Below are positions 1 through 7,077 of a stretch of 22,575 nt of DNA, piece after piece. The notes below the pieces were generated by a model, which ran no database searches, was not told the origin of the DNA, and saw nothing but the letters and a program-made list of their open reading frames with translations. Origin of the DNA: a bacterium (GTDB taxonomy: Bacteria; Bacillota; Bacilli; Lactobacillales; Streptococcaceae); assembly GCA_905221115.1 (NCBI GenBank), contig CAJNBX010000021.1:1-22575 (forward strand), in the 5' to 3' direction. The stretch's first letter is position 1. Every line of letters starts with the position of its first letter. The translations under genes and the position numbers were made by a program.

Positions 1-68
1 CCGTACGGGATTCGAACCCGTGTTACCGCCGTGAAAAGGCGGTGTCTTAACCCCTTGACCAACGGACC
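1..68 (-). tRNA. tRNA-Glu (anticodon UUC), 3' end cut by the window edge
   Basis: Read on the minus strand, the sequence begins GGTCCGTTGGTC and has an anticodon stem-loop CCGCC-TTTTCAC-GGCGG, which puts UUC in the anticodon position. The T-arm GGGTTCGAATCCC follows. The window starts inside the 3' acceptor strand, so the last few bases and any CCA are missing. It lies downstream of comX on the same strand and has its own consensus promoter at 94-121. In pneumococci comX copies sit next to tRNA/rRNA clusters, so an rRNA operon may continue beyond the left edge. That last point is inference. Confidence 0.95.
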
Positions 69-93
69 AGAGTTGTTGTTTTCAACTCTTACT

Positions 94-121
94 ATTATAC
101 CGGCTTTTTGTTTTTTGTCAA
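94..121 (-). promoter_or_regulatory. Promoter of tRNA-Glu
   Basis: Minus strand: TTGACA, 16-bp spacer, TATAAT. Both hexamers match the housekeeping sigma consensus exactly, as expected for a stable RNA gene. Transcription should start near 87, about 20 nt before the mature tRNA 5' end at 68. A 7-bp inverted repeat (AGAGTTG at 69-75, CAACTCT at 83-89) lies in this leader. Confidence 0.85.
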
Positions 122-161
122 CTACTTTTTTTAAACTTTTTTTACTTTTTTGCATGAATTC

Positions 162-641
162 CTAATGAGTACGGATGTCAAACTCTTTAAACACAATACG
201 TAAGTCTCTTAACACTCTTTGACGCCCTCGGAAGCGTTCATCTCTTAAGACGCGTTCTAACTCTTCTTGTTTGTCTTTACTTTGTTTGCTTCTATAATCT
301 CTTAGTGTCTCATGAAAGAGATAATAATCGTCTAGCCAGAGTCCTCCCTCACTTATACGATGACTTATCTCACCCACTTCTTCATAAAGCTCTTTATCAT
401 ATCTCCGTTTTTGACTTTCTTGTTTACGGAGATAATCTAGAATTCGATTCCGGAATTTTGTTTTGAAGTATTTACGTAAACGAGGAATATCGTCTATTAG
501 CCCTTCTTCGCTACTAATCAATTCATGTAGGCAAATCATTCCCTCTTGATCCCAGTCCGATAACTCCCACAAATGAAGGTAATATTCATTTCTACACTTA
601 TATACAATTCCCTGGACTTCTTCATACAATTCTTTAAGCAT
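162..641 (-). CDS. comX: ComX / SigX, competence-specific alternative sigma factor
   Basis: 159 residues, the usual length of streptococcal ComX. The sequence is recognisable throughout, for example the N-terminal YKCRNEYYLHLWELSDWDQEG, the basic region FKTKFRNRILDYLRKQ near residues 60-75, and the C-terminal RVLRDLRIVFKEF. ComX directs RNA polymerase to late competence genes for DNA uptake and recombination at cin-box promoters. The start is supported by GGGGAAG ahead of the ATG. The gene lies downstream of nusG, from which it is separated by a strong terminator, and upstream of tRNA-Glu. Streptococci often carry two comX copies; this one has the nusG-linked position. I see no rho-independent terminator after it, only A/T-rich sequence. 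No cin box was noticed in the window. Confidence 0.95.
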   Translation of the reverse strand: MLKELYEEVQGIVYKCRNEYYLHLWELSDWDQEGMICLHELISSEEGLIDDIPRLRKYFKTKFRNRILDYLRKQESQKRRYDKELYEEVGEISHRISEGGLWLDDYYLFHETLRDYRSKQSKDKQEELERVLRDERFRGRQRVLRDLRIVFKEFDIRTH

Positions 642-662
642 AATCTTCCCCTTTCTGTGTAC

Positions 663-671
663 AGTCTAACA
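663..671 (-). promoter_or_regulatory. Probable comX promoter (extended -10, no -35)
   Basis: Minus strand TGTTAGACT fits an extended -10 (TGnTAnnnT) 21 nt before the comX ATG, giving a leader of about 15 nt. The position 17 bp upstream does not resemble TTGACA, which suits an activator-dependent promoter. In pneumococcus comX is activated by the response regulator ComE. I could not identify a convincing pair of ComE 9-bp repeats by eye, so the regulator assignment is from family knowledge only. Confidence 0.45.
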
Positions 672-732
672 GATTCAGAAACACTTTTGGCACATTTCAT
701 CCATTCTGCACCCTTTAGCTCCTCAACTGCAC

Positions 733-755
733 AAAAAAGAGAGGTCTTGCCTCTC
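733..755 (-). terminator. Terminator after nusG
   Basis: Minus strand GAGAGG, loop CAAGA, CCTCTC, followed by TTTTTT. It begins 7 nt after the nusG stop codon and isolates comX from the rpmG-secE-nusG transcript. Confidence 0.9.
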
Positions 756-761
756 TCAGGG

Positions 762-1298
762 TTATAATTCTGCGATTTGGTTTAGGTTTACTTCTGCAAC
801 TGTGTCATTACCAAACATAGAGATAATCATCTTCACTTTATTGTTATCAATCTCCGTAATCTTACCAGTGTAGTCTGCAAAAGCTCCATCAATAATACGT
901 ACAGTTTGACCAACTTCAACATCGATATCAAACTCTTGTACAGTTTGTCCCATAGAAACCAAGATATCACGAATTTCTTGTTCCAATAATGGAGTTGGTT
1001 TTGATCTATTTCCGTGAGATCCGACGAATCCTGTAACATTTGGTGTATTTCGAACAACAAACCAAGCTTCATCTGTCATGACCATTTCTACAAGAACATA
1101 ACCTGGAAAGCGATTTTCTTCTACTTCTTTTCTCTTTCCATTTTTTTCAACTTGCACTGTTTGTGTTGGAATTTCAACGCGTAGAATATTATCCAACATA
1201 TTGTAGGTTTGTGCACGTTGTAATAGATTTTCTTTTACCTTATTTTCATAACCAGAATAAGTTTGTAAAACAAACCACCCTTTATCAAAACTATCCAT
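762..1298 (-). CDS. nusG: Transcription termination/antitermination factor NusG
   Basis: 178 residues from the start chosen here (MDSFDKGWFVLQTYSG). NusG binds elongating RNA polymerase and modulates pausing and termination. Seen: an NGN domain from about residue 6 to 110 with the motif RFPGYVLVEM, and a C-terminal KOW domain containing VGQTVRIIDGAFADYTG. An in-frame ATG 15 nt upstream (1313) is unlikely to be the start because it overlaps the AAAGGA ribosome binding site that serves the ATG at 1298. It is the last gene of the rpmG-secE-nusG operon, as in other streptococci, and is followed by a strong terminator. Confidence 0.96.
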   Translation of the reverse strand: MDSFDKGWFVLQTYSGYENKVKENLLQRAQTYNMLDNILRVEIPTQTVQVEKNGKRKEVEENRFPGYVLVEMVMTDEAWFVVRNTPNVTGFVGSHGNRSKPTPLLEQEIRDILVSMGQTVQEFDIDVEVGQTVRIIDGAFADYTGKITEIDNNKVKMIISMFGNDTVAEVNLNQIAEL

Positions 1299-1352
1299 GA
1301 TATTTCCTTTCATAAATAGAAGATTTCTAGTGTAATTAACTCCACTAACCTT

Positions 1353-1529
1353 CTAAAAAATGTTAATAAATCGAATCAAACCTGAAACAATCAACTGGTC
1401 AAAAATGTAAATAATTACTACAAAGAAAGCTGTGTATTCCATGATAGAACGAAAATCTCTCCAGCTTTCCTTGCGAGTTGGCCATGTTGTGTCTTTAAGA
1501 AGTCTAAAAATATCTCCAATAAAACGCAT
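1353..1529 (-). CDS. secE: Preprotein translocase subunit SecE
   Basis: A 58-codon gene. The protein begins MRFIGDIFRLLKDTTWPTRKE and ends LIVSGLIRFINIF. SecE is the small essential clamp subunit of the SecYEG channel. Seen: an amphipathic N-terminal helix, the conserved TWPTRKE hinge at residues 15-21, and one membrane helix at about residues 31-55. The single-helix form is typical of Gram-positive bacteria. It sits between rpmG and nusG, the standard bacterial order, with only 9 nt between the rpmG stop and its ATG. Confidence 0.95.
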   Translation of the reverse strand: MRFIGDIFRLLKDTTWPTRKESWRDFRSIMEYTAFFVVIIYIFDQLIVSGLIRFINIF

Positions 1530-1538
1530 CGCTCTCTC

Positions 1539-1691
1539 CTATCTCGTTTCTCTGTGTATAGTGTACTTGCCACAATGCTTACAAAATTTATTTACTTCTA
1601 GTCGTGTAGGCTTGGGGTTTCCACTAATCTTGATTGAATAGTTTCTCGAACCACAAACCGCACAAGCTAGACTTGCTTTTTTTAGTGCCAT
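1539..1691 (-). CDS. rpmG: 50S ribosomal protein L33, zinc-binding type
   Basis: 50 codons, beginning [19 protein letters not shown] and ending [15 protein letters not shown]33 is a small protein of the large ribosomal subunit. Two CxxC pairs (C10/C13 and C37/C40) show that this is the zinc-ribbon (C+) form. Firmicutes often carry additional cysteine-free L33 paralogues that are favoured when zinc is scarce. The start is fixed by GGAGG 4 nt before the ATG. It is the first gene of the rpmG-secE-nusG operon, driven by the promoter at 1710-1738. Confidence 0.95.
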   Translation of the reverse strand: MALKKASLACAVCGSRNYSIKISGNPKPTRLEVNKFCKHCGKYTIHRETR

Positions 1692-1709
1692 AACGCCTCC
1701 ATCTTATCT

Positions 1710-1738
1710 ATTATAACAAGAAAGCTAGGCTTTGACAA
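1710..1738 (-). promoter_or_regulatory. Promoter of the rpmG-secE-nusG operon
   Basis: Minus strand TTGTCA, 17-bp spacer, TATAAT, with an extended -10 (TGTTATAAT). It occupies the 52-bp gap between the pbp2A stop and rpmG. The spacer includes the short palindrome AAAGC-CTA-GCTTT, followed by a T-rich stretch, which could act as a weak pbp2A terminator overlapping this promoter. Confidence 0.85.
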
Positions 1739-1743
1739 GCATC

Positions 1744-3939
1744 TTAGCGAAATAGATTGACTACCGAATCCCATATTGTTTGAGCCTTTTCCTTAATCTT
1801 CGCATCTGAGATAGCCCGGCTAGCCTCATCTACTAGACTTTGCGCACGTCCTCGAATATCAGACAAATTATCATCTGTCTGGCTATTATCATTGGTTTGT
1901 ACTTGTCTTTTTGTATTGGCTGGTGCAATTCCATTTTGCTTATAAGCATTTTCAACTGTAAAGGTACTTCCTGGTGTATAAGATAAAATGGTATTTGCAA
2001 TATTTCTAAAGACATGGGCTGCACCATTTGATGTAGAACCTGCTAGATAGTGATTTTCATCAGTGGTCGGAAAGCCAAGCCAGTGGCTAATCACTACATC
2101 CGGAGTATAACCAATTACCCACTGGTCACTTGTGTACTCCGGATTGAAAACTGCTTCAGTTGTTCCAGTTTTCCCTGCCATGACATAGTCTGCAGGCGAT
2201 GAACTAATACCGGTACCGTTGGTGAATGTCCCCAACATCATACTGGTCATCTTATCAGCTACAGCTTTATCAATCACCCGTTTTTGTGAATTTTTATGAC
2301 TCGCAACAACCTGACCACTAGCATTTTCAATTCTACTAATAAAATGAGCTTCCGGCATTAAACCTTCATTGGCAAAGGCAGCATATGCTTGAGCCATTTG
2401 CAGAGGATTGGTTTCGACGCCACTTCCCAAGGCGACACCAAGAACACGGTCGACCTTATCCATGTTGAGTCCAAATTTTTCGCCTGCCTCAAAAGCCTTA
2501 TCAACACCCAAATCATTAACAGTAGCAACAGCAGGTAGATTAAGCGATTCTGCCAAGGCTTGATACATGGGAACTTCTCGACTCTTTTTGATTCCTGCAT
2601 AGTTATCTACCTTATAGTTGTCATACTTCATGGTATGGTTATCCAAGAGCTTATTTAAAGCCCAACCTGCCTCAACTGCTGGTGTATAAACAACTAAAGG
2701 CTTAATTGTAGAACCAGGGCTACGTTTTGATTGAGTTGCATAGTTGAAATTCCGGAATCCAGTTTTATCATTGTCAGCAACTTGACCGACAACTCCACGA
2801 ACTCCTCCTGTTTTCGGTTCGAGAGCGACACTTCCTGATTGAGCAAATGTTCCATCCTCTGCCCTCGGAAATAGCGCTGTATTTTCATAGACAACCTGCA
2901 TATTTGCTTGGTAGCTTTGGTCCAGCTCTGTGTAAATGCGGTAGCCATTATTTACGATTTCTTCCTCTGTTAGATTATACTTAGAAACAGCTTCGTTAAC
3001 CACCGCATCAAAGTAAGAGGGATAGCGGTAATCTGAGATTTTTCCTTCATACTTATCGTGCAATTGGGAAGTCATATCAACTTCTGCAGCTTCGGTTTCT
3101 TGGTTTTTATCAATGTAACCTGCTGCAAGCATATTCTGCAAAACAGTATCGCGACGATTAGTAGAATCTTCTACAGAATTCAAAGGATTATACAGTTCCG
3201 GTCCTTTGAGCATCCCTGCCAGAGTCGCAGCTTGATCCAGACTCACTTCTGATGCAGAAACTCCAAAGTATTTCTTACTCGCATCTTCTACACCCCACAC
3301 ACCATTTCCAAAATAGGCGTTATTAAGGTACATGGTCAAGATCTGATCCTTACTATATTTTTTTGTTAATTCTAAGGCAAGGAAAAATTCTTTTGCTTTT
3401 CTCTCAACAGTTTGATCCTGCGACAGATAGGCATTTTTGGCCAGCTGTTGGGTAATAGTAGAACCACCACCTGAACGACCAGCAGTGACAATAGCCAAGA
3501 AGAAACGACCATAGTTAATCCCGTCATTTTTATAGAAAGAACGGTCTTCTGTCGCAATAACGGCATTCTGCAAATTTTTACTGATATCAGTTAATTCAAC
3601 ATAAGTTCCTTTTTGACCAGACAAGGCACCAGCCTCCTTTTCTTCACGGTCAAAAATGAGAGTTCGAGTTTTCAAGGCATTTTGCAAATCATTGACATTG
3701 GTTGACTTGGCTACCGCAAACAAATAGGTTCCAACTAGCAAGCTTGCACTCAAACCTAGTATAAGGACAATCTTTGTTAGGTGATAGCGACGCCAGAATT
3801 TTCGAATTGGACCTACTTGGGCTAATTTTTTTCGATCACTACGAGAGCGACGTAAGCTAGTAGAATCAGAATCCTCTGATTCACTTGTTTCTTTTTTAAA
3901 AAGAGAAAGAAATTTCTCGAATAATTTATCTAATTTCAT
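1744..3939 (-). CDS. pbp2A: Class A penicillin-binding protein 2a (glycosyltransferase/transpeptidase)
   Basis: 731 residues, the length of pneumococcal PBP2a. It polymerises lipid II and cross-links peptidoglycan at the outer face of the membrane. Seen in order: a charged cytoplasmic tail; a membrane helix at about 56-76; a GT51 glycosyltransferase domain with the catalytic Glu in EDRSFY (E131) and GGSTITQQLAKN (158-169); and a transpeptidase domain with the nucleophile in STIK (S410), SLN (465-467) and KTGT (590-593). These active-site motifs look intact, with no obvious motif-level disruption. The tail is polar and Ser/Asp/Asn-rich. No Shine-Dalgarno sequence precedes the ATG, and the -10 box ends only 6 nt before it, suggesting a leaderless mRNA. 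It is divergent from the pseudouridine synthase gene. Confidence 0.96.
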   Translation of the reverse strand: MKLDKLFEKFLSLFKKETSESEDSDSTSLRRSRSDRKKLAQVGPIRKFWRRYHLTKIVLILGLSASLLVGTYLFAVAKSTNVNDLQNALKTRTLIFDREEKEAGALSGQKGTYVELTDISKNLQNAVIATEDRSFYKNDGINYGRFFLAIVTAGRSGGGSTITQQLAKNAYLSQDQTVERKAKEFFLALELTKKYSKDQILTMYLNNAYFGNGVWGVEDASKKYFGVSASEVSLDQAATLAGMLKGPELYNPLNSVEDSTNRRDTVLQNMLAAGYIDKNQETEAAEVDMTSQLHDKYEGKISDYRYPSYFDAVVNEAVSKYNLTEEEIVNNGYRIYTELDQSYQANMQVVYENTALFPRAEDGTFAQSGSVALEPKTGGVRGVVGQVADNDKTGFRNFNYATQSKRSPGSTIKPLVVYTPAVEAGWALNKLLDNHTMKYDNYKVDNYAGIKKSREVPMYQALAESLNLPAVATVNDLGVDKAFEAGEKFGLNMDKVDRVLGVALGSGVETNPLQMAQAYAAFANEGLMPEAHFISRIENASGQVVASHKNSQKRVIDKAVADKMTSMMLGTFTNGTGISSSPADYVMAGKTGTTEAVFNPEYTSDQWVIGYTPDVVISHWLGFPTTDENHYLAGSTSNGAAHVFRNIANTILSYTPGSTFTVENAYKQNGIAPANTKRQVQTNDNSQTDDNLSDIRGRAQSLVDEASRAISDAKIKEKAQTIWDSVVNLFR

Positions 3940-3945
3940 GCGTTT

Positions 3946-3974
3946 ATTTTATCATCTTCATCATAGGAAGACAA
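3946..3974 (-). promoter_or_regulatory. Promoter of pbp2A, predicted leaderless
   Basis: Minus strand TTGTCT, 17-bp spacer, TAAAAT, with TG one base upstream of the -10. Only AAACGC separates the -10 from the pbp2A ATG, so the predicted transcription start falls at or within a base or two of the A of the start codon. Confidence 0.7.
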
Positions 3975-4010
3975 GAATTTAGCTATTTCCTATCCAAATA
4001 GGGCTTTTTT

Positions 4011-4019
4011 TGTTACAAT
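4011..4019 (+). promoter_or_regulatory. Extended -10 promoter of the pseudouridine synthase gene, predicted leaderless
   Basis: TGTTACAAT is an extended -10 ending 6 nt before the ATG at 4026. There is no good -35 hexamer and no Shine-Dalgarno sequence between it and the ATG. Transcription should start at about the first base of the start codon. Confidence 0.65.
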
Positions 4020-4025
4020 ATCTGT

Positions 4026-4901
4026 ATGAAATTCACATTTACATTACCAGCCTCTTTACCTCAAATGACGGTAAAACAATTACTAGAGGAGCAACTCCTT
4101 ATCCCTAGAAAAATCCGTCATTTTTTGAGAATCAAGAAACATATTTTGATAAATCAAGAAGAGGTTCACTGGAACGAGATGGTGAATCCTGGAGATGTTT
4201 GCCAATTAACTTTTGACGAGGAAGATTATCCCAAAAAGACAATCCCTTGGGGCGACCCAGACTTAGTTCAGGAAATTTATCAAGACCAACACTTGATTAT
4301 TGTAAACAAACCTGAGGGTATGAAAACCCACGGTAATCAACCAAACGAAATTGCTCTTCTTAACCATGTCAGTGCCTATGTTGGCCAGACCTGTTATGTC
4401 GTTCATCGTCTGGACATGGAAACCAGCGGCTTAGTTCTCTTTGCTAAAAATCCTTTTATCCTACCCATTCTCAACCGCTTATTAGAGAAAAAAGAGATTT
4501 CTCGAGAATATTGGGCACTTGTTGACGGAAATATCAACAGCAAAGAGCTTGTTTTCAGGGACAAAATCGGACGTGATCGCCATGATCGTAGAAAAAGAAT
4601 AGTTGATGCAAAAAATGGGCAATATGCTGAAACACATGTAAGCAGGTTAAAGCAATTTCTCAACAAAACAACTCTTGTTCGTTGCAAACTAAAGACAGGT
4701 CGAACACATCAAATCCGTGTCCACCTTTCTCATCATAACTTCCCCATCTTGGGTGACCCTCTCTATAATAGTAAAACAAAGACGAGTCGGCTTATGCTTC
4801 ATGCCTTTCGACTTTCCTTTATCCATCCGCTTACATTAGAGAAATTAAGCTTCACTACCCTATCAGATACTTTTGAAAAAGAATTAAAAAAGAATGGATG
4901 A
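4026..4901 (+). CDS. RluA-family 23S rRNA/tRNA pseudouridine synthase
   Basis: 291 residues. RluA-family enzymes isomerise uridine to pseudouridine in RNA. Seen: an N-terminal region (about 15-65) resembling an S4-like RNA-binding domain; a catalytic domain from about 88; the signature HRLDMETSGL with catalytic Asp at D130; and the later conserved KTGRTHQIRVHL motif at 223-234. The exact RNA target cannot be told from sequence alone, so no rlu symbol is assigned. It is divergent from pbp2A, the only neighbour with which it shares a control region. No ribosome binding site precedes the ATG; the next in-frame ATG (Met14) also lacks one, which supports leaderless initiation. The stop codon lies inside its own terminator. 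Confidence 0.92.
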   Translation: MKFTFTLPASLPQMTVKQLLEEQLLIPRKIRHFLRIKKHILINQEEVHWNEMVNPGDVCQLTFDEEDYPKKTIPWGDPDLVQEIYQDQHLIIVNKPEGMKTHGNQPNEIALLNHVSAYVGQTCYVVHRLDMETSGLVLFAKNPFILPILNRLLEKKEISREYWALVDGNINSKELVFRDKIGRDRHDRRKRIVDAKNGQYAETHVSRLKQFLNKTTLVRCKLKTGRTHQIRVHLSHHNFPILGDPLYNSKTKTSRLMLHAFRLSFIHPLTLEKLSFTTLSDTFEKELKKNG

Positions 4902-4918
4902 TTGTGTCATCCATTTTT
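4893..4918 (+). terminator. Terminator of the pseudouridine synthase gene
   Basis: AATGGATGA, loop TTGTG, TCATCCATT, then TTT. The last two codons and the stop of the gene form the left arm of this 9-bp hairpin. Confidence 0.85.
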
Positions 4919-4927
4919 CCATATAAG

Positions 4928-4956
4928 AAAAGCAAGACCAAGAGGCCTTGCTTTTT
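4928..4956 (-). terminator. Terminator of gapA, probably bidirectional
   Basis: AAAAGCAAG (4928-4936) pairs with CTTGCTTTT (4947-4955), with a further short GG/CC pairing inside. There are T-runs in both directions, so it can end gapA transcription and back up the convergent pseudouridine synthase terminator. Confidence 0.8.
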
Positions 4957-4969
4957 ATCGACTCAAGAA

Positions 4970-5977
4970 TTATTTAGCGATTTTTGCGAAGTATTCAAGA
5001 GTACGAACAAGTTGTGCAGTGTATGACATTTCGTTGTCGTACCATGATACAACTTTAACCAATTGTTTACCGTCAACGTCAAGAACTTTAGTTTGAGTTG
5101 CGTCAAACAATGAACCGTAAGACATACCTACGATATCTGAAGATACGATTGGATCTTCTGTGTAACCGTATGATTCGTTTGAAGCTGCTTTCATAGCTGC
5201 GTTCACTTCATCAACAGTAACGTTCTTTTCAAGAACTGCTACCAATTCAGTAACTGATCCAGTTGGAGTTGGAACGCGTTGTGCAGATCCGTCCAATTTA
5301 CCGTTCAATTCTGGGATTACAAGACCGATAGCTTTTGCAGCACCAGTTGAGTTAGGAACGATGTTTGCAGCACCAGCGCGAGCACGGCGAAGGTCACCAC
5401 CACGGTGTGGTCCGTCAAGGATCATTTGGTCACCAGTGTAAGCGTGGATAGTAGTCATCAATCCTTCAACAACACCAAAGTTGTCTTGAAGAGCTTTAGC
5501 CATTGGAGCCAAGCAGTTTGTAGTACATGAAGCACCTGAGATAACTGTTTCAGTACCGTCAAGAACGTCGTGGTTAGTGTTGAATACAACTGTTTTAACG
5601 TCGTTTCCACCAGGAGCAGTGATAACAACTTTTTTAGCTCCACCTTTAAGGTGTTTTTCAGCTGCTTCTTTCTTAGCAAAGAAACCAGTAGCTTCAAGAA
5701 CGATTTCTACACCGTCAGTAGCCCAGTCGATTTGTTCTGGATCACGTTCAGCAGAAACTTTAACGAATTTACCGTTAACTTCGAATCCACCTTCTTTAAC
5801 TTCAACAGTACCGTCGAAACGACCTTGAGTTGTATCGTATTTCAACAAGTGTGCAAGCATAACTGGATCTGTAAGGTCGTTGATGCGTGTAACTTCAACA
5901 CCTTCTACGTTTTGGATACGACGGAAAGCAAGACGACCGATACGTCCGAAACCGTTAATACCAACTTTAACTACCAT
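4970..5977 (-). CDS. gapA: Glyceraldehyde-3-phosphate dehydrogenase, type I
   Basis: 335 residues, the normal length. It catalyses the NAD-dependent oxidation and phosphorylation of glyceraldehyde 3-phosphate in glycolysis, and in streptococci it is also found on the cell surface. Seen: a Rossmann nucleotide-binding start with GFGRIG at 9-14, the active-site motif [12 protein letters not shown] with nucleophile C151, and the C-terminal WYDNEMSY. The open frame extends upstream to an ATG at 6049, but the start used here ([11 protein letters not shown]) has AAGGAGG in the right place and matches the family N-terminus. Codons are strongly biased, as expected for a very highly expressed gene. It is monocistronic: own promoter at 6064-6092, own terminator, and an 80-nt leader. 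Confidence 0.97.
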   Translation of the reverse strand: MVVKVGINGFGRIGRLAFRRIQNVEGVEVTRINDLTDPVMLAHLLKYDTTQGRFDGTVEVKEGGFEVNGKFVKVSAERDPEQIDWATDGVEIVLEATGFFAKKEAAEKHLKGGAKKVVITAPGGNDVKTVVFNTNHDVLDGTETVISGASCTTNCLAPMAKALQDNFGVVEGLMTTIHAYTGDQMILDGPHRGGDLRRARAGAANIVPNSTGAAKAIGLVIPELNGKLDGSAQRVPTPTGSVTELVAVLEKNVTVDEVNAAMKAASNESYGYTEDPIVSSDIVGMSYGSLFDATQTKVLDVDGKQLVKVVSWYDNEMSYTAQLVRTLEYFAKIAK

Positions 5978-6063
5978 TAGTGATTTCCTCCTTATGAAAA
6001 TCATGAAATTTTTATTGTGAAAAGAGTAACTTGAATCACTACAAATCACCTTTCAACAAACCT

Positions 6064-6092
6064 ATTATATAACTATTTAAGTTTAATTGCAA
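6064..6092 (-). promoter_or_regulatory. Promoter of gapA
   Basis: Minus strand TTGCAA, 17-bp spacer, TATAAT. The predicted start near 6057 gives an 80-nt untranslated leader. Confidence 0.85.
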
Positions 6093-6199
6093 GTATGGGC
6101 ATTGTTTTTTGTCTATATCTCGCTTATTTCCCTTTCTCCTTTGAAAGCCTATACCGCTGTCTTTCTTTGTCTACATAGTCATTTACAACTTTCCTTTTT

Positions 6200-6823
6200 C
6201 TAAAGTTGAGCGATAACTTCCTCAGTTGTCAAAACTTGGTTGGCAATGTAGCCATAGTTTGTCAGGGCAGCTTGGTAGGCTTCTTCACCTGGAGCACCGA
6301 CAGCATCGTTAACAACAATGACATTGTAACCTAATTCTATGAGTTCACGCATGTGTGAATCCACGCAGAGATTAGCATTCATACCAGCCAAGATGACGGT
6401 GTCGATACCATTTTTGCGGAGTTGAAGGTTAAGGTCGTTGCTTTCTGGGCCAAAGATTTTATGTCCGTTGACAACAATAGTATCTTCATCCAAAAATGGT
6501 TTAATCTCTTCAATCATATCTGCTCCAGAGCCTTCTGGAATTGCTGAATACTGGCTATCACGCCAAAACATTTCGTTTTCAATCATCATCGTTTCACCAG
6601 CAGCTTTAAATTGCCACTTGTGATCGTGTGGATAGAAGTAGTGCGGTGAGATAAAACGCTTGTAACCACGCTCTTGAGCAAGAGCGAAAAGCTTTGTCAG
6701 ATTTTCAATAGTATTAACTTTTTCAAGAACGTCTTTAGTTGCTCCGAATCCTTTACCAGGATGTTTTAGGAATTCAACTTGTGGGTCTGTGATAACAAAT
6801 GCGACATTTTTCTGATTGAACAT
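6200..6823 (-). CDS. Isochorismatase-family cysteine hydrolase
   Basis: 207 residues. The family hydrolyses small substrates (isochorismate, nicotinamide, N-carbamoyl compounds) with an Asp-Lys-Cys triad. Seen: D13 in ITDPQVEFL, K122 in NGHKIFG and C153 in GMNANLCVDSHMRE, all in the expected order and spacing, so the enzyme is probably active. The substrate cannot be told; I see nothing that fixes it as nicotinamidase. The start has TAGGAGGAAC before the ATG. It is divergent from a TetR regulator, and an operator-like ACC-N4-GGT site overlaps its predicted transcription start, so the TetR protein probably represses it. A weak hairpin (CAACTTT/AAAGTTG) follows the stop without a clear T-run. 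Confidence 0.88.
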   Translation of the reverse strand: MFNQKNVAFVITDPQVEFLKHPGKGFGATKDVLEKVNTIENLTKLFALAQERGYKRFISPHYFYPHDHKWQFKAAGETMMIENEMFWRDSQYSAIPEGSGADMIEEIKPFLDEDTIVVNGHKIFGPESNDLNLQLRKNGIDTVILAGMNANLCVDSHMRELIELGYNVIVVNDAVGAPGEEAYQAALTNYGYIANQVLTTEEVIAQL

Positions 6824-6914
6824 GAGGTTCCTCCTAATATGATTTGATTAACAACCAATAGGAATTTAGACTGTTAGTTTGATGATTTTCCAAATGGTAG
6901 TTTTAGTTATATAC

Positions 6915-6935
6915 TGACCATTCGGTACAATTATA
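6915..6935 (-). promoter_or_regulatory. -10 box and TetR-type operator of the isochorismatase-family gene
   Basis: Minus strand TATAAT (6930-6935), followed by the dyad ACCGAATGGT (6917-6926). The dyad core is ACC-N4-GGT, a common shape for TetR-family operators. It sits at the expected transcription start, where a bound repressor would block initiation. The flanking bases do not extend the symmetry, and no convincing -35 is visible. Confidence 0.5.
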
Positions 6936-7046
6936 ATAACATCTAAAATTGAATTTGTAAATTAATTTGCTCAGAACAAAAAATTTTAATGATAAAACAG
7001 TGGCAAAAGGAGGTGGTTTCAATTGTTTGGTCTCAGACTCTGAATC

Positions 7047-7055
7047 TGCTATAAT
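7047..7055 (+). promoter_or_regulatory. Extended -10 promoter of the tetR gene
   Basis: TGCTATAAT is an extended -10 located 22 nt before the ATG. The -35 region is weak; a TTGTTT lies too far upstream, with a 21-bp spacer. Confidence 0.6.
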
Positions 7056-7077
7056 AGGAAAAAAGAGAGGTGAGTAG

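Noticed and set aside
573..767. 64-codon plus-strand frame over comX and its promoter
   Set aside because: It is antisense to comX and runs through the nusG terminator; no ribosome binding site was seen.
1299..1313. Upstream ATG of nusG (five extra residues)
   Set aside because: The bases after it form the AAAGGA ribosome binding site for the ATG at 1298.
1716..1732. AAAGC-CTA-GCTTT as a true pbp2A terminator
   Set aside because: The stem is only 5 bp and lies inside the rpmG promoter spacer; it is too weak to call separately.
5570..5980. 136-codon plus-strand frame
   Set aside because: It lies antisense within gapA, and its composition is explained by the biased codons of that gene.
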